Below, one piece after another: positions 8,061 to 15,144 of a stretch of 26,865 bases of DNA. The position numbers were made by a program, and so were the translations under genes. Source of the stretch: an uncultured Roseburia sp. (GTDB taxonomy: Bacteria > Bacillota > Clostridia > Lachnospirales > Lachnospiraceae). The first letter of the stretch is position 1, and each line of letters opens with the position of its first letter. Where the stretch lies: contig UQAQ01000040.1 of assembly GCA_900539115.1 (NCBI GenBank), forward strand, positions 1 to 26,865. Reading direction: 5' to 3'. The notes beneath the pieces are model-generated. The model made no database searches. It had not been told where the DNA came from and worked only from the letters and a program-made list of their open reading frames with translations.

Positions 8061-9140
8061 TCACCTTTTTACCTTTCCTGATTCAATTTCAAACGTCTTT
8101 TGAATATTAATTCCATTTTTTACAAATTCTTCCAGTCCCGTGCAGGTAATTATCGTTTGAATACCTTTGATATGTTCTAAAAGATAATTTTGCCGGTTTC
8201 TATCCAATTCTGACAAAACGTCATCCAATAATAAAATAGGTTTTTCACCTTTTTTTTCTTCTACAATTTTAATTTCTGTCAATTTCAGCGACAAAGCCGC
8301 CGTCCTCTTTTGTCCTCTTGATCCATATTCACGAAAGTCAATCCCTTCTGACACGAAAGAAAGATCATCGCGGTGCGGCCCGATGTTGGTCGTTCCGGTA
8401 AACAGATCTTTTTGCTCTGACATTACAATCTGCGTCGCAAACTCATCTTCCCGGACACTTGGTTCATAACGGAGCGTGATCGTCTCTCTCTGTCCGGTCA
8501 GGTTTTTATGAATCTCCTGAATATAGTCATTTAATTTATCAATAAAAGATTTTCTGGCGGAAATAACATAATTACCATATTTTACTAATTCGCTATTCCA
8601 TATATCAAGTGTATCCAATAAATCTTTATTTAAACCAATTTGTTTTAACAATTCATTCCGCTGGCGCAAAACCTGCTTATATTTTGTCAAATGAAACAAA
8701 TACATCGGATCTAACTGGCAAAGTTCCATATCGATAAAATGTCTTCTGGCATCCGGTCCCCGCTCGATGATCTCCAGATCTTCCGGCGAAAAAAATACCA
8801 CATTGCAGATGCCAAGCAGATCTGCGGTCTTTTTGATGGGAACGCCATCGACTGCGATTCCTTTGGCTTTGTTTCTCTTCAGATGAATGTCCACTTTATG
8901 ATGAATGCTGCCTTTTAACAGATTCATCCTCAAATGAGCTTCCGGCATATCAAATCGAATCATTTTTTTATCTTTACTTCCGCGGTGAGATCTTGATGTC
9001 GAGCAAAAATAAATTGCTTCCAGTACATTTGTCTTGCCCTGCGCATTGTCGCCGTACAAAACATTCGTATTTTCATCAAATATAAAACATTCTCTCTCAT
9101 AATTGCGGAAATTCAATAATTCCAAAGATTCAATTATCAT
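8061..9140 (-). CDS. recF: DNA replication and repair protein RecF
   Basis: This 359-aa SMC-like ABC ATPase helps load RecA at single-strand gaps, with RecO and RecR. The Walker A motif is GDNAQGKTN (30-38). The ABC signature-like SRGQKRTAALSLKL begins at 274. Walker B and the D-loop are LLLDDVLSELD (303-313). The N-terminal LELLNFRNYE is typical of RecF. The start ATG overlaps the stop of the upstream S4-domain gene by 4 nt (ATGA), and AAAGG inside that gene serves as ribosome binding site. Length is close to the family norm of 360-370. Confidence 0.96.
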   Translation of the reverse strand: MIIESLELLNFRNYERECFIFDENTNVLYGDNAQGKTNVLEAIYFCSTSRSHRGSKDKKMIRFDMPEAHLRMNLLKGSIHHKVDIHLKRNKAKGIAVDGVPIKKTADLLGICNVVFFSPEDLEIIERGPDARRHFIDMELCQLDPMYLFHLTKYKQVLRQRNELLKQIGLNKDLLDTLDIWNSELVKYGNYVISARKSFIDKLNDYIQEIHKNLTGQRETITLRYEPSVREDEFATQIVMSEQKDLFTGTTNIGPHRDDLSFVSEGIDFREYGSRGQKRTAALSLKLTEIKIVEEKKGEKPILLLDDVLSELDRNRQNYLLEHIKGIQTIITCTGLEEFVKNGINIQKTFEIESGKVKR

Positions 9141-9349
9141 ATATGATTTACCTTTACCTGATGTCCTTCCAGTTCAATCACATCTCCCGGACGAACCTTA
9201 CGTCCGCGCCGAAGCTCTATTTCACCATTTACCGATACGATTCCGTCTTCAATCATAAATTTGGCATCCACTCCGGAACCGGCCAATCCGGCAAGTTTCA
9301 AAGCTTGCCCAAGTTTTATAAAATCGTCTTTTATCGTTATTTCTTCCAT
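9137..9349 (-). CDS. yaaA: S4-domain RNA-binding protein YaaA
   Basis: This 70-aa protein is almost entirely an S4 RNA-binding domain. It has LGQALKLAGLAGSGVDAKFMI, then GIVSVNGEIELRRGRKVRPGDVIELEG. It matches the small YaaA/RlbA-type protein found between dnaN and recF throughout Firmicutes, which has been associated with ribosome assembly. It starts 12 nt after dnaN and overlaps recF by 4 nt. No catalytic domain is attached, so the role is RNA binding only. Confidence 0.93.
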   Translation of the reverse strand: MEEITIKDDFIKLGQALKLAGLAGSGVDAKFMIEDGIVSVNGEIELRRGRKVRPGDVIELEGHQVKVNHI

Positions 9350-9361
9350 AATTTGTCTCCT

Positions 9362-10462
9362 TTACTCAATCAGGTTTACAGGAAGAATCAGATAAATGTA
9401 TGAATTGTCATCACGGATAAAACATGGTGCTTTCGCATTAAACAAATACAGATTTACTTCTTCTTCATCAATTACCCGAAGTACATCGATCAAAAACTTA
9501 GGGTCAAATGCAATTCGCAGATCTTTTCCCTCTTTTTCAATCGTAATATTTTCATCCATGGAACCGATTTTCGTCGTCATTTCCATTTTTATCTCGCTAT
9601 TTTTTACATTCATAATGACCGGCTTATTTTCCGCTTCACGCAAAAGCAATGTCGCACGATCGATACATTCAAGAAGATCTCTCTTGTTTACCGTCACTTT
9701 TGTCTCATAATCATTTGTCAGCATCTGATTGATATTGTAGAAATTTCCTTCGATCAGACGAGAAATAATGATTGTATTTTCCAATTCAAACAAAACATGG
9801 TTTTTGGTGAAATAAATATCTACGTTGTCATCCATTCCACCCGTCAGAATCTTGCTGACCTCACTCAATGTCTTTCCGGGAATGACTGCTTTCATATCAT
9901 CGTAGGATTCTTTGAGCTGAATCTTACGAATCGACACACGATGAAGATCAAGGGAAGCAATCTTAAATTCATCACCATTGATCTCAAACAATTCTCCTGT
10001 CAGAATCTTATTGCTCTCGTTGTTAGAAATGGAAAAAATTGTCTGACGAATCATTTCCTTTAATGTAAACTGTGAAACTGTAATTTTATAACTTTTTTCA
10101 ATATTAGGAAGCATTGGAAATTCTTCATGATTCTTTCCGGAAAGATTGAATTTTGCCTTTCCGCAGAACAAAAGAATATTTTCATTGTCATCTGCTTCAA
10201 AATATACATCATTTTCCGGAAGCTTACGAATGATATCCGAAATCATTTTTGCATTAACAAGAATGATTCCATCTTCTTCTATTTGAGCCGGAAAACGGGT
10301 TTCGATACCAAGCTGCATGTCATTGGTTGTTAATTTGATCTGGTCACCGGCTGCCTCAATGACAACGCATTCCAAAATAGGCATCGTCGTTTTACCGGGC
10401 ACTGCCTTCAATACAATATTAACTGCTTCTGCCATATCAGATTTATTGCATGTGAATTTCAT
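9362..10462 (-). CDS. dnaN: DNA polymerase III subunit beta (sliding clamp)
   Basis: This 366-aa protein is a ring-forming clamp that tethers the replicative polymerase. The N-terminus MKFTCNKSDMAEAVNIVLKA, the segment VPGKTTMPILECVVIEA, the central ISRLIEGNFYNINQML and the C-terminus LPVNLIE are standard DnaN landmarks across the three repeated clamp domains. Length is normal. AGAAAGGGG lies about 13 nt upstream of the ATG, a rather long spacing, and a near-consensus DnaA box sits between them. The gene follows dnaA after the 265-nt origin region. Confidence 0.97.
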   Translation of the reverse strand: MKFTCNKSDMAEAVNIVLKAVPGKTTMPILECVVIEAAGDQIKLTTNDMQLGIETRFPAQIEEDGIILVNAKMISDIIRKLPENDVYFEADDNENILLFCGKAKFNLSGKNHEEFPMLPNIEKSYKITVSQFTLKEMIRQTIFSISNNESNKILTGELFEINGDEFKIASLDLHRVSIRKIQLKESYDDMKAVIPGKTLSEVSKILTGGMDDNVDIYFTKNHVLFELENTIIISRLIEGNFYNINQMLTNDYETKVTVNKRDLLECIDRATLLLREAENKPVIMNVKNSEIKMEMTTKIGSMDENITIEKEGKDLRIAFDPKFLIDVLRVIDEEEVNLYLFNAKAPCFIRDDNSYIYLILPVNLIE

Positions 10463-10465
10463 AGT

Positions 10466-10474
10466 TGTGAATAA
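10466..10474 (-). promoter_or_regulatory. DnaA box (one mismatch) next to dnaN
   Basis: The plus strand reads TGTGAATAA, which is TTATTCACA on the minus strand, one base from TTATCCACA. It lies between the dnaN ribosome binding site and its start codon. Confidence 0.5.
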
Positions 10475-10516
10475 CCCCTTTCTGGTTAATTTGCTAATAA
10501 ATATAATAATAATATT

Positions 10517-10534
10517 TAGTAATAGTAGTAATAG
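10517..10534 (-). promoter_or_regulatory. DnaA-trio array (six units)
   Basis: The plus strand reads TAG TAA TAG TAG TAA TAG, that is 3'-GAT/AAT repeats in phase when read from the DnaA-box side. DnaA-trios are the single-strand sites on which a DnaA filament assembles during unwinding. Immediately on the dnaN side lies AT-only sequence; on the dnaA side is a short GC-containing spacer. Confidence 0.75.
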
Positions 10535-10538
10535 GTGT

Positions 10539-10555
10539 CGTGTAAAAGTGGAAAA
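10539..10555 (-). promoter_or_regulatory. Two overlapping degenerate DnaA boxes beside the trio array
   Basis: On the minus strand TTTTCCACT (10547-10555, two mismatches) and TTTTACACG (10539-10547, three mismatches) lie in the same orientation, 4 nt from the trio array. They occupy the place of the box pair that anchors DnaA in B. subtilis. The matches are weak, so the call rests mostly on position. Confidence 0.45.
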
Positions 10556-10713
10556 GTAGCTTTAAGTTAAATTCTATGCTGGTTTGAGCTACTTTATAAC
10601 TTTCTCATTTAACGTTTATTTTAAGTGAATGGAATGGGAAACTTAAATCTTGTTAAAAAGTTAATTTAAGTTGTCCATGAACTATACTCATGTTATAAAC
10701 AGTTAATGTAAAG

Positions 10714-10722
10714 TTATCCACA
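10714..10722 (+). promoter_or_regulatory. Perfect DnaA box
   Basis: TTATCCACA lies 5 nt beyond the dnaA stop codon. Its orientation is opposite to the degenerate boxes near the trio array. Confidence 0.8.
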
Positions 10723-10727
10723 AGTTA

Positions 10728-12101
10728 TCAAGGATTGATTTTTTTGATCAGGATATCAATCATTTTTTTCACAGTAGGGTCGGTATTTATCAACTCCTCT
10801 ATTTTCGCGCATCCGTGGATAACTGTCGAATGATCGCGTCCACCTATCTTTTCGCCAATCTCGGTTGTGGATAAGTCTGTTAATTCTTTGCATAAGTACA
10901 TACAGATCTGTCGTGGATAGGCAATGGTCTTTTGTCTCTTTTTCGAAACAATGGCATCGGATGAGAGCTGAAAATGATCCGTTACGATATCAATAATGTA
11001 TTCTACCGTAATTTCTCTTGCACTGTCAGGTTTGATCATATCCTTTAATGCGTTTTCTGCAAGTTCCAGTGTGATCTTCTGGTGGCTTAATGTAGAAAAA
11101 TACTGTACTTTCTTAAAGGCACCTTCCAGTTCACGTACACTGGATCGTATATTGGTAGCGATGAAACGGAGTACTTCTTCATCGACTTGTATTAACTCTT
11201 TTTCTTTAAAATTATTTAAGATTGCCATACTGGTTTCGTAATCCGGCGGCTGAATGTCAACCAAAAGTCCGGAACTGAAACGGGTTCGATAACGGTCATC
11301 CAATTCAGGCATATCTCTCGGCGGTTTATCACTTGAGATAACAATCTGTTTATTTAATTGGAAGAGAGTCTCAAATGTGTTAAAAAATTCAAGCTGAGAG
11401 CTTTCTTTTCCTATGATAAACTGGATATCGTCGATCAGCAGGACATCGACACTTCGGAATTTTTTACGAAGGTTTGTCGTCGCTGAGTTATCGTGGCTTA
11501 CTTTATTGGAACGAATGGCTTCAATTACCTGGTTGGTAAAATCTTCACTGGTAATATAAAGAACCTTTAATTCCGGGTGATGCTCGATAATATGTCTCGC
11601 AATGGAATGCATCAGATGGGTTTTTCCAAGACCCGGGTTTCCGTAGAGGAAAAGCGGATTGTAAACATGCAGCGTAGGATTTTCTGCTACATTGAGTGCT
11701 GCCGCATATGCCATCGCATTGCTCTGACTGGTTACAAAGGTTTCAAACGAATGACCCTGACTCAGATAAGGATACTTATCGATCAATGACTGTTCTTTTT
11801 CTTCATTTAAATAGGAAGAAACACTATCATCTTTTTTATAAACGAAGTTAATCTGGGCGATTTCTTCACCCTCGATGATACTTTCAACCGCAACACGGAT
11901 ATCAAAATAGTAACGTTCCGTCAATGCTTTGTAACAATCCCCCTGCTGTGACATGTCAATTTGCAATGTCAATATATTATTTTCATAAGAAATTGCTTCC
12001 AGTGGTTCGATAAAAGTTCGTATCGCCGGACCGGAAATAGAACTATTGTCCTTTAGATACGCGATAATTTCGCCCCAGCGGGATTTTATCTCATTTTCCA
12101 T
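10728..12101 (-). CDS. dnaA: Chromosomal replication initiator protein DnaA
   Basis: This 457-aa AAA+ initiator binds DnaA boxes and opens oriC. Domain I (about 1-85) starts with a WGEIIAYLKDN helix. Domain II is a short linker. Domain III carries Walker A GNPGLGKTH (154-162), Walker B LLIDDIQF (221-228), and the sensor and arginine-finger region ELDDRYRTRFSSGL. Domain IV holds the DNA-binding helix-turn-helix with the signature GGRDHSTVIHG (420-430). Part of domain IV is encoded by sequences that are themselves DnaA boxes. A promoter (12157-12185) lies upstream, diverging from rpmH, and GGTAGG lies about 9 nt before the ATG. Confidence 0.98.
   Translation of the reverse strand: MENEIKSRWGEIIAYLKDNSSISGPAIRTFIEPLEAISYENNILTLQIDMSQQGDCYKALTERYYFDIRVAVESIIEGEEIAQINFVYKKDDSVSSYLNEEKEQSLIDKYPYLSQGHSFETFVTSQSNAMAYAAALNVAENPTLHVYNPLFLYGNPGLGKTHLMHSIARHIIEHHPELKVLYITSEDFTNQVIEAIRSNKVSHDNSATTNLRKKFRSVDVLLIDDIQFIIGKESSQLEFFNTFETLFQLNKQIVISSDKPPRDMPELDDRYRTRFSSGLLVDIQPPDYETSMAILNNFKEKELIQVDEEVLRFIATNIRSSVRELEGAFKKVQYFSTLSHQKITLELAENALKDMIKPDSAREITVEYIIDIVTDHFQLSSDAIVSKKRQKTIAYPRQICMYLCKELTDLSTTEIGEKIGGRDHSTVIHGCAKIEELINTDPTVKKMIDILIKKINP
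10814..10822 (-). promoter_or_regulatory. DnaA box (one mismatch) inside dnaA
   Basis: The minus strand reads TTATCCACG within the codons for the HSTVIHG signature of DnaA domain IV. Confidence 0.5.
10866..10874 (-). promoter_or_regulatory. Perfect DnaA box inside dnaA
   Basis: The minus strand reads TTATCCACA, encoding Leu-Ser-Thr at residues 410-412. It is about 150 nt from the box in the dnaA-dnaN gap. Confidence 0.6.
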
Positions 12102-12156
12102 AAAAAAACCTACCTAACTAAAAAAAATCAAAATAAGGGTATAAACATACAAATAT

Positions 12157-12185
12157 ATTGTACATCATATATGGCTTTTTTTCAA
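12157..12185 (-). promoter_or_regulatory. dnaA promoter
   Basis: On the minus strand TTGAAA (12180-12185), a 17-nt spacer and TACAAT (12157-12162) end about 55 nt before the dnaA start. No DnaA box overlaps it, so the common DnaA autorepression site is not evident. Confidence 0.75.
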
Positions 12186-12225
12186 TGAAATATTTACAAA
12201 AAAACAACTTTCTTTCATTATTTGC

Positions 12226-12254
12226 TTGACTATTCGGCAATTCAATACTATAAT
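12226..12254 (+). promoter_or_regulatory. rpmH promoter
   Basis: TTGACT (12226-12231), a 17-nt spacer and a perfect TATAAT (12249-12254) point rightward, about 75 nt before rpmH. It is divergent from the dnaA promoter; the two -35 boxes are 40 nt apart. Confidence 0.88.
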
Positions 12255-12327
12255 TAGGCTTGATACGGATTTGTCCACTCATTTTTATGAGGATATAAGG
12301 TTATAGAGAGAAGGAGGTGTATCGAAT

Positions 12328-12462
12328 ATGAAGATGACATTTCAGCCAAAAAAGAAATCTAGATCTAGAGTTCATGGTTTTCGTAAAAGAATGAGTACTT
12401 CTAACGGAAGAAAGGTTCTTTCCAGAAGAAGAGCAAAAGGAAGAAAAAAATTGTCCGCTTAA
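12328..12462 (+). CDS. rpmH: 50S ribosomal protein L34
   Basis: This 44-aa, highly basic protein begins MKMTFQPKKKSRSRVHGFRK and continues RMSTSNGRKVLSRRRAKGRKKLSA, the complete L34 sequence pattern. It is a structural protein of the large ribosomal subunit. An excellent Shine-Dalgarno (AAGGAGGTG) precedes the ATG. It is the first gene of the rightward unit and is followed by a hairpin before rnpA. Confidence 0.97.
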   Translation: MKMTFQPKKKSRSRVHGFRKRMSTSNGRKVLSRRRAKGRKKLSA

Positions 12463-12494
12463 TATGTTTTATGCATAGTATGGCAGGATTGTGC

Positions 12495-12532
12495 AAAGTC
12501 ACATGAATGTGTGACTTTTCTTCTTTCTTTTC
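12495..12532 (+). terminator. Weak hairpin terminator/attenuator between rpmH and rnpA
   Basis: A 9-bp stem AAAGTCACA/TGTGACTTT (12495-12503 with 12510-12518) is followed by TTCTTCTTTCTTTTC, a broken U tract. It could reduce readthrough so that L34 is made in excess over the RNase P protein. Confidence 0.5.
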
Positions 12533-12594
12533 ATCGTTGTATCTATAAGGATACAGAAGTGCCTGTATCACTTGAATGTATGAGGATATGAACT

Positions 12595-12921
12595 GTGTTT
12601 GAAAAGTTAGGAAAAAACTCGGAATTTAAAAAGGTTTACAAGTTTGGTAAATCGAAAGCAAATCGGTACCTGGTGATGATTTTGGTCGAAAGGGAGAGTG
12701 GTCCCAACCGCTATGGATTTTCTGTCAGTAAGAAGGTCGGAAATAGCGTTGTGCGTCATAGGATCACCAGGTTACTTCGTGAATCCGTTCGAACAAATGA
12801 CGCAAAATTAAAGAAAAGTTATAATGTTGTTATCGTTGCCAGAAACACGGCAAAAGGTAGAAGTTTTCAGGAAATCGAGAGTGCGTTTTTGCACTTATGT
12901 CGATTACATGGTATAATGTAG
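12595..12921 (+). CDS. rnpA: Ribonuclease P protein component
   Basis: This 108-aa basic protein assists the RNase P RNA in removing tRNA 5' leaders. The N-terminus FEKLGKNSEFKKVYKFGKS and the segment RYGFSVSKKVGNSVVRHRITRLLRE (39-63) are family hallmarks. The usual RNR core motif appears as RHR (54-56). The start is GTG, with GAGG 9 nt upstream; an ATG 7 nt earlier is out of frame and closes after four codons. The length is on the short side of the family's usual 110-120 residues. Confidence 0.95.
   Translation: MFEKLGKNSEFKKVYKFGKSKANRYLVMILVERESGPNRYGFSVSKKVGNSVVRHRITRLLRESVRTNDAKLKKSYNVVIVARNTAKGRSFQEIESAFLHLCRLHGIM
12889..12917 (+). promoter_or_regulatory. Possible internal promoter in the rnpA 3' end
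   Basis: A perfect TATAAT (12912-12917) lies 17 nt after TTGCAC (12889-12894, weak -35). Transcription would start in the rnpA-yidD gap just at a 6-bp hairpin (12921-12936) and a 10-bp hairpin (12941-12963). The -35 is poor, so this is tentative. Confidence 0.3.
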
Positions 12922-12978
12922 TGTGCGGATGCACACGCAGGTCATCAAACTTCGTTTGGTGACAGAAGGTATAATGTC

Positions 12979-13191
12979 ATGAAAAAGATTTTATTGTTTT
13001 TACTACGTATTTATCAGAGATTCATTTCACCTTTAAAGCCTACGCCAACGTGTATCTATACACCATGCTGTTCCGAATATGCCAGACAGGCAATTACAAA
13101 ATATGGTGCATGCAAGGGTGGTTTTTTGGCTTTGAAACGAATTTTAAGATGTCATCCTTTTCACAAAGGTGGCTATGATCCAGTTCCGTAA
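12979..13191 (+). CDS. yidD: Membrane protein insertion efficiency factor YidD
   Basis: This 70-aa protein has an N-terminal amphipathic/hydrophobic helix (KKILLFLLRIYQRFISP). The YidD cysteine cluster follows (PTCIYTPCCSEYARQAITKYG), then LRCHPFHKGGYDPVP at the C-terminus. It is thought to sit at the inner face of the membrane and assist YidC-mediated insertion. It lies immediately before yidC, and rnpA-yidD-yidC is the usual order. AGAAGG precedes the ATG. Length is typical. Confidence 0.95.
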   Translation: MKKILLFLLRIYQRFISPLKPTPTCIYTPCCSEYARQAITKYGACKGGFLALKRILRCHPFHKGGYDPVP

Positions 13192-13223
13192 AATAGCGAT
13201 ATCAGTTAGTGGAGGTTAGTGAA

Positions 13224-14207
13224 TTGAGTTATGTATATCAGTTTTTAGGTTGGATATTAGAAGGGATTGACTGGGTAGTATTTCATACCCTTGGTATTCA
13301 TAATGTAGGTATATGTATTATTTTATTTACATTTATTGTATATTTAATTATGTACCCTTTGAATGCAAAACAACAAAAATCATCTCGTTTGATGACAAAG
13401 ATCAATCCGGAGATCCTTGCGATTCAGGAAAAATACAAAGGTAAAAAAGATAATGAATCGATGATGAGACAGCAGGCAGAGACTCAGGAGATATATAACA
13501 AATACGGAGTCAGTCCGTTTGGTGGATGTCTTCCTTTGATCATTTCCATGCCGATCATCTTTGCCCTTTACGGAGTAATCCGTGAAGTTACGAAGTATGC
13601 ACCTAGTCTGGAAGGAGCGACAGGCTTCCTGGGTCTGGATCTTTCTAAGACACCTACAGAGTATGCTTCTACGACAAAATGGGCATATTTAATCCCTGTG
13701 CTGGCTGTCGTATTTCAGTTTTTGAATTCTCAGATTCTTCAGGCGAAGAATAAGAATGATAAAGGAAAGAAAAATACCCAGCAGGACAGCATGCAGCAGA
13801 GTATGAAAATGATGAATTACTTTATGCCTTTGATGTCCGGATTTTTTGCCTTGAGTTTTTCAATGGGTATTGGTTTATACTGGATTGCCGCTTCTATCTT
13901 CCGAATTGGACAGACTCTTATCATCAACCATCAGGTAGATAAGATTTCTTTGGAAGAGCTGATTGAAAAAAACAAAGATAAGGCAGCGAAGAAAGCGAAT
14001 AAGCGGAAAAAGATGAATGAGCAGATGGAAATGTATGCGAAGCAGAGGACAAGTTCCATTAAGACGGCTGCAAATTATCAGAATAAAGCAGCGACAGACG
14101 AGAAAGATGTGAAAAAGCCGTCGTACACTACAAATACAAATTATGAGAAGGGCAGCATTGGCTCATATGCCCATATGCTGGATGGAGACAGAGAAAAAGA
14201 TAAATAA
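13224..14207 (+). CDS. yidC: Membrane protein insertase YidC/Oxa1 family
   Basis: This 327-aa insertase has about five membrane segments. A cytoplasmic hairpin (KSSRLMTKINPEILAIQEKY through NKYGVSPFGGCLPL) follows the first conserved TM, and the GGCLPLIISMPIIFALYGVI signature comes next. The C-terminal tail, after about residue 240, is very lysine-rich, as in YidC forms that bind ribosomes. No lipobox is visible, unlike B. subtilis SpoIIIJ. The frame is open from GTG 13209, but that codon precedes the GGAGG box. TTG 13224, 7 nt after it, is therefore the likely start. Confidence 0.94.
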   Translation: MSYVYQFLGWILEGIDWVVFHTLGIHNVGICIILFTFIVYLIMYPLNAKQQKSSRLMTKINPEILAIQEKYKGKKDNESMMRQQAETQEIYNKYGVSPFGGCLPLIISMPIIFALYGVIREVTKYAPSLEGATGFLGLDLSKTPTEYASTTKWAYLIPVLAVVFQFLNSQILQAKNKNDKGKKNTQQDSMQQSMKMMNYFMPLMSGFFALSFSMGIGLYWIAASIFRIGQTLIINHQVDKISLEELIEKNKDKAAKKANKRKKMNEQMEMYAKQRTSSIKTAANYQNKAATDEKDVKKPSYTTNTNYEKGSIGSYAHMLDGDREKDK

Positions 14208-14241
14208 TGGATTGTCTTTTATGTGATTGGAGGAATTTATT

Positions 14242-15099
14242 ATGTCAAATTGGCAGGAATTTTCAGCAAAAACAGTTGATGAAGCTTTGACGGAAGCATT
14301 GATTAAATTAGAAACAACAAGTGATCAGATTGAATATGAAGTATTGGAAAAAGAAAGTGTAGGTTTGCTTGGATTATTTAGTAAACCGGCCCGTATTCGT
14401 GTTTGCAAAAAAGAAGATGTGCAGGATATTGTAAAAGATTTTCTGAAACGTCTGTTTGAAAATATGCATTTAAATGTAGAAGTAGATATGAAGTATGATG
14501 AAGAAGAAAAAGTTATCTACATTGATCTGAAGGGCGACGAAATGGGTCTTTTGATTGGAAAACGTGGGCAGACTTTGGATTCTATTCAGTATCTTACTTC
14601 TTTGGTTGCTAATAAAAACCGTGAAGAATATATTAAGATTAAGATGGATACAGAGAATTACCGTGAGCGTCGTAAAGTTACGATCGAGAACCTTGCAAAA
14701 AATATTGCGATTAAGGTTAAGAAGACAAGACGTCCGGCTACTTTGGAGCCAATGAATCCATATGAAAGACGTTTGATCCATGCAGCACTTCAGGATGACA
14801 AATATGTAGAAACTTACAGTGAAGGAGAAGAACCTTTCCGTAAGGTTATCGTAAATGTATCCAAAGAATATGCGAGTATGCCGCCTCGCCGCAACAATAA
14901 CTACCGCAAGAAAAATGGTTATAATGGAAATGGCGGACGCGGTGGACGCAAACCATATAATAAATCTTATGGAAAAAAACCATATGGTAAATCTTCTTAC
15001 AATAAACCTTATAACAATAAGTCTTATAATCGTAATAATTCATATCGTAATCAGAGTAATTTTGGTTCGGATGATAATGCTGATAAAACAGAAGATTAA
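14242..15099 (+). CDS. jag: RNA-binding protein Jag/KhpB (Jag-N, KH, R3H) with long disordered tail
   Basis: This 285-aa protein has an N-terminal Jag-N domain (1-52; FSAKTVDEALTEAL, VLEKESVGLLGLFSKPA). A KH domain with GKRG loop (106-109) and an R3H domain with R176xxxH180 follow. KhpB binds many RNAs, often as a partner of KhpA, and influences cell division and sporulation genes. Residues about 215-275 are an unusual low-complexity tail rich in Asn, Lys, Tyr, Gly and Arg (repeats such as KPYNKSYGKKPYGK), followed by an acidic end. The true start is ATG 14242 after GGAGG. It follows yidC and ends at a strong terminator. Confidence 0.94.
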   Translation: MSNWQEFSAKTVDEALTEALIKLETTSDQIEYEVLEKESVGLLGLFSKPARIRVCKKEDVQDIVKDFLKRLFENMHLNVEVDMKYDEEEKVIYIDLKGDEMGLLIGKRGQTLDSIQYLTSLVANKNREEYIKIKMDTENYRERRKVTIENLAKNIAIKVKKTRRPATLEPMNPYERRLIHAALQDDKYVETYSEGEEPFRKVIVNVSKEYASMPPRRNNNYRKKNGYNGNGGRGGRKPYNKSYGKKPYGKSSYNKPYNNKSYNRNNSYRNQSNFGSDDNADKTED

Positions 15100-15117
15100 T
15101 ATGAATCAAAAGAGTTG

Positions 15118-15144
15118 GGCTGAATCTCAGGATTCAGCCTTTTT
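15118..15144 (+). terminator. Rho-independent terminator after jag
   Basis: A perfect 9-bp stem GGCTGAATC/GATTCAGCC (15118-15126 with 15131-15139) has a 4-nt loop and is followed by TTTTT. It ends the rpmH-jag unit 18 nt beyond the jag stop. Confidence 0.95.

Larger units (their letters stand above)
10463..10727. other. oriC: oriC: dnaA-dnaN intergenic unwinding region
   Basis: Reading from dnaA toward dnaN, the gap contains a perfect DnaA box (10714-10722), a weak box (10693-10701), and an inverted repeat AAAGTAGCT/AGCTACTTT (10553-10561 with 10587-10595). Two overlapping degenerate boxes (10539-10555) and six DnaA-trio units (10517-10534) come next. They are followed by an AT-only tract (10495-10516) and a one-mismatch box (10466-10474) beside dnaN. 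Boxes, then trios, then an AT-rich unwinding element is the arrangement established for the B. subtilis incC region. The flanking genes diverge from this area. Origin identity by context is strong; the exact unwinding site is inferred. Confidence 0.85.

Noticed and set aside
13209..13223. GTG 13209 as the yidC start
   Set aside because: It lies upstream of, and partly inside, the GGAGG ribosome binding site. TTG 13224 is correctly spaced after it.
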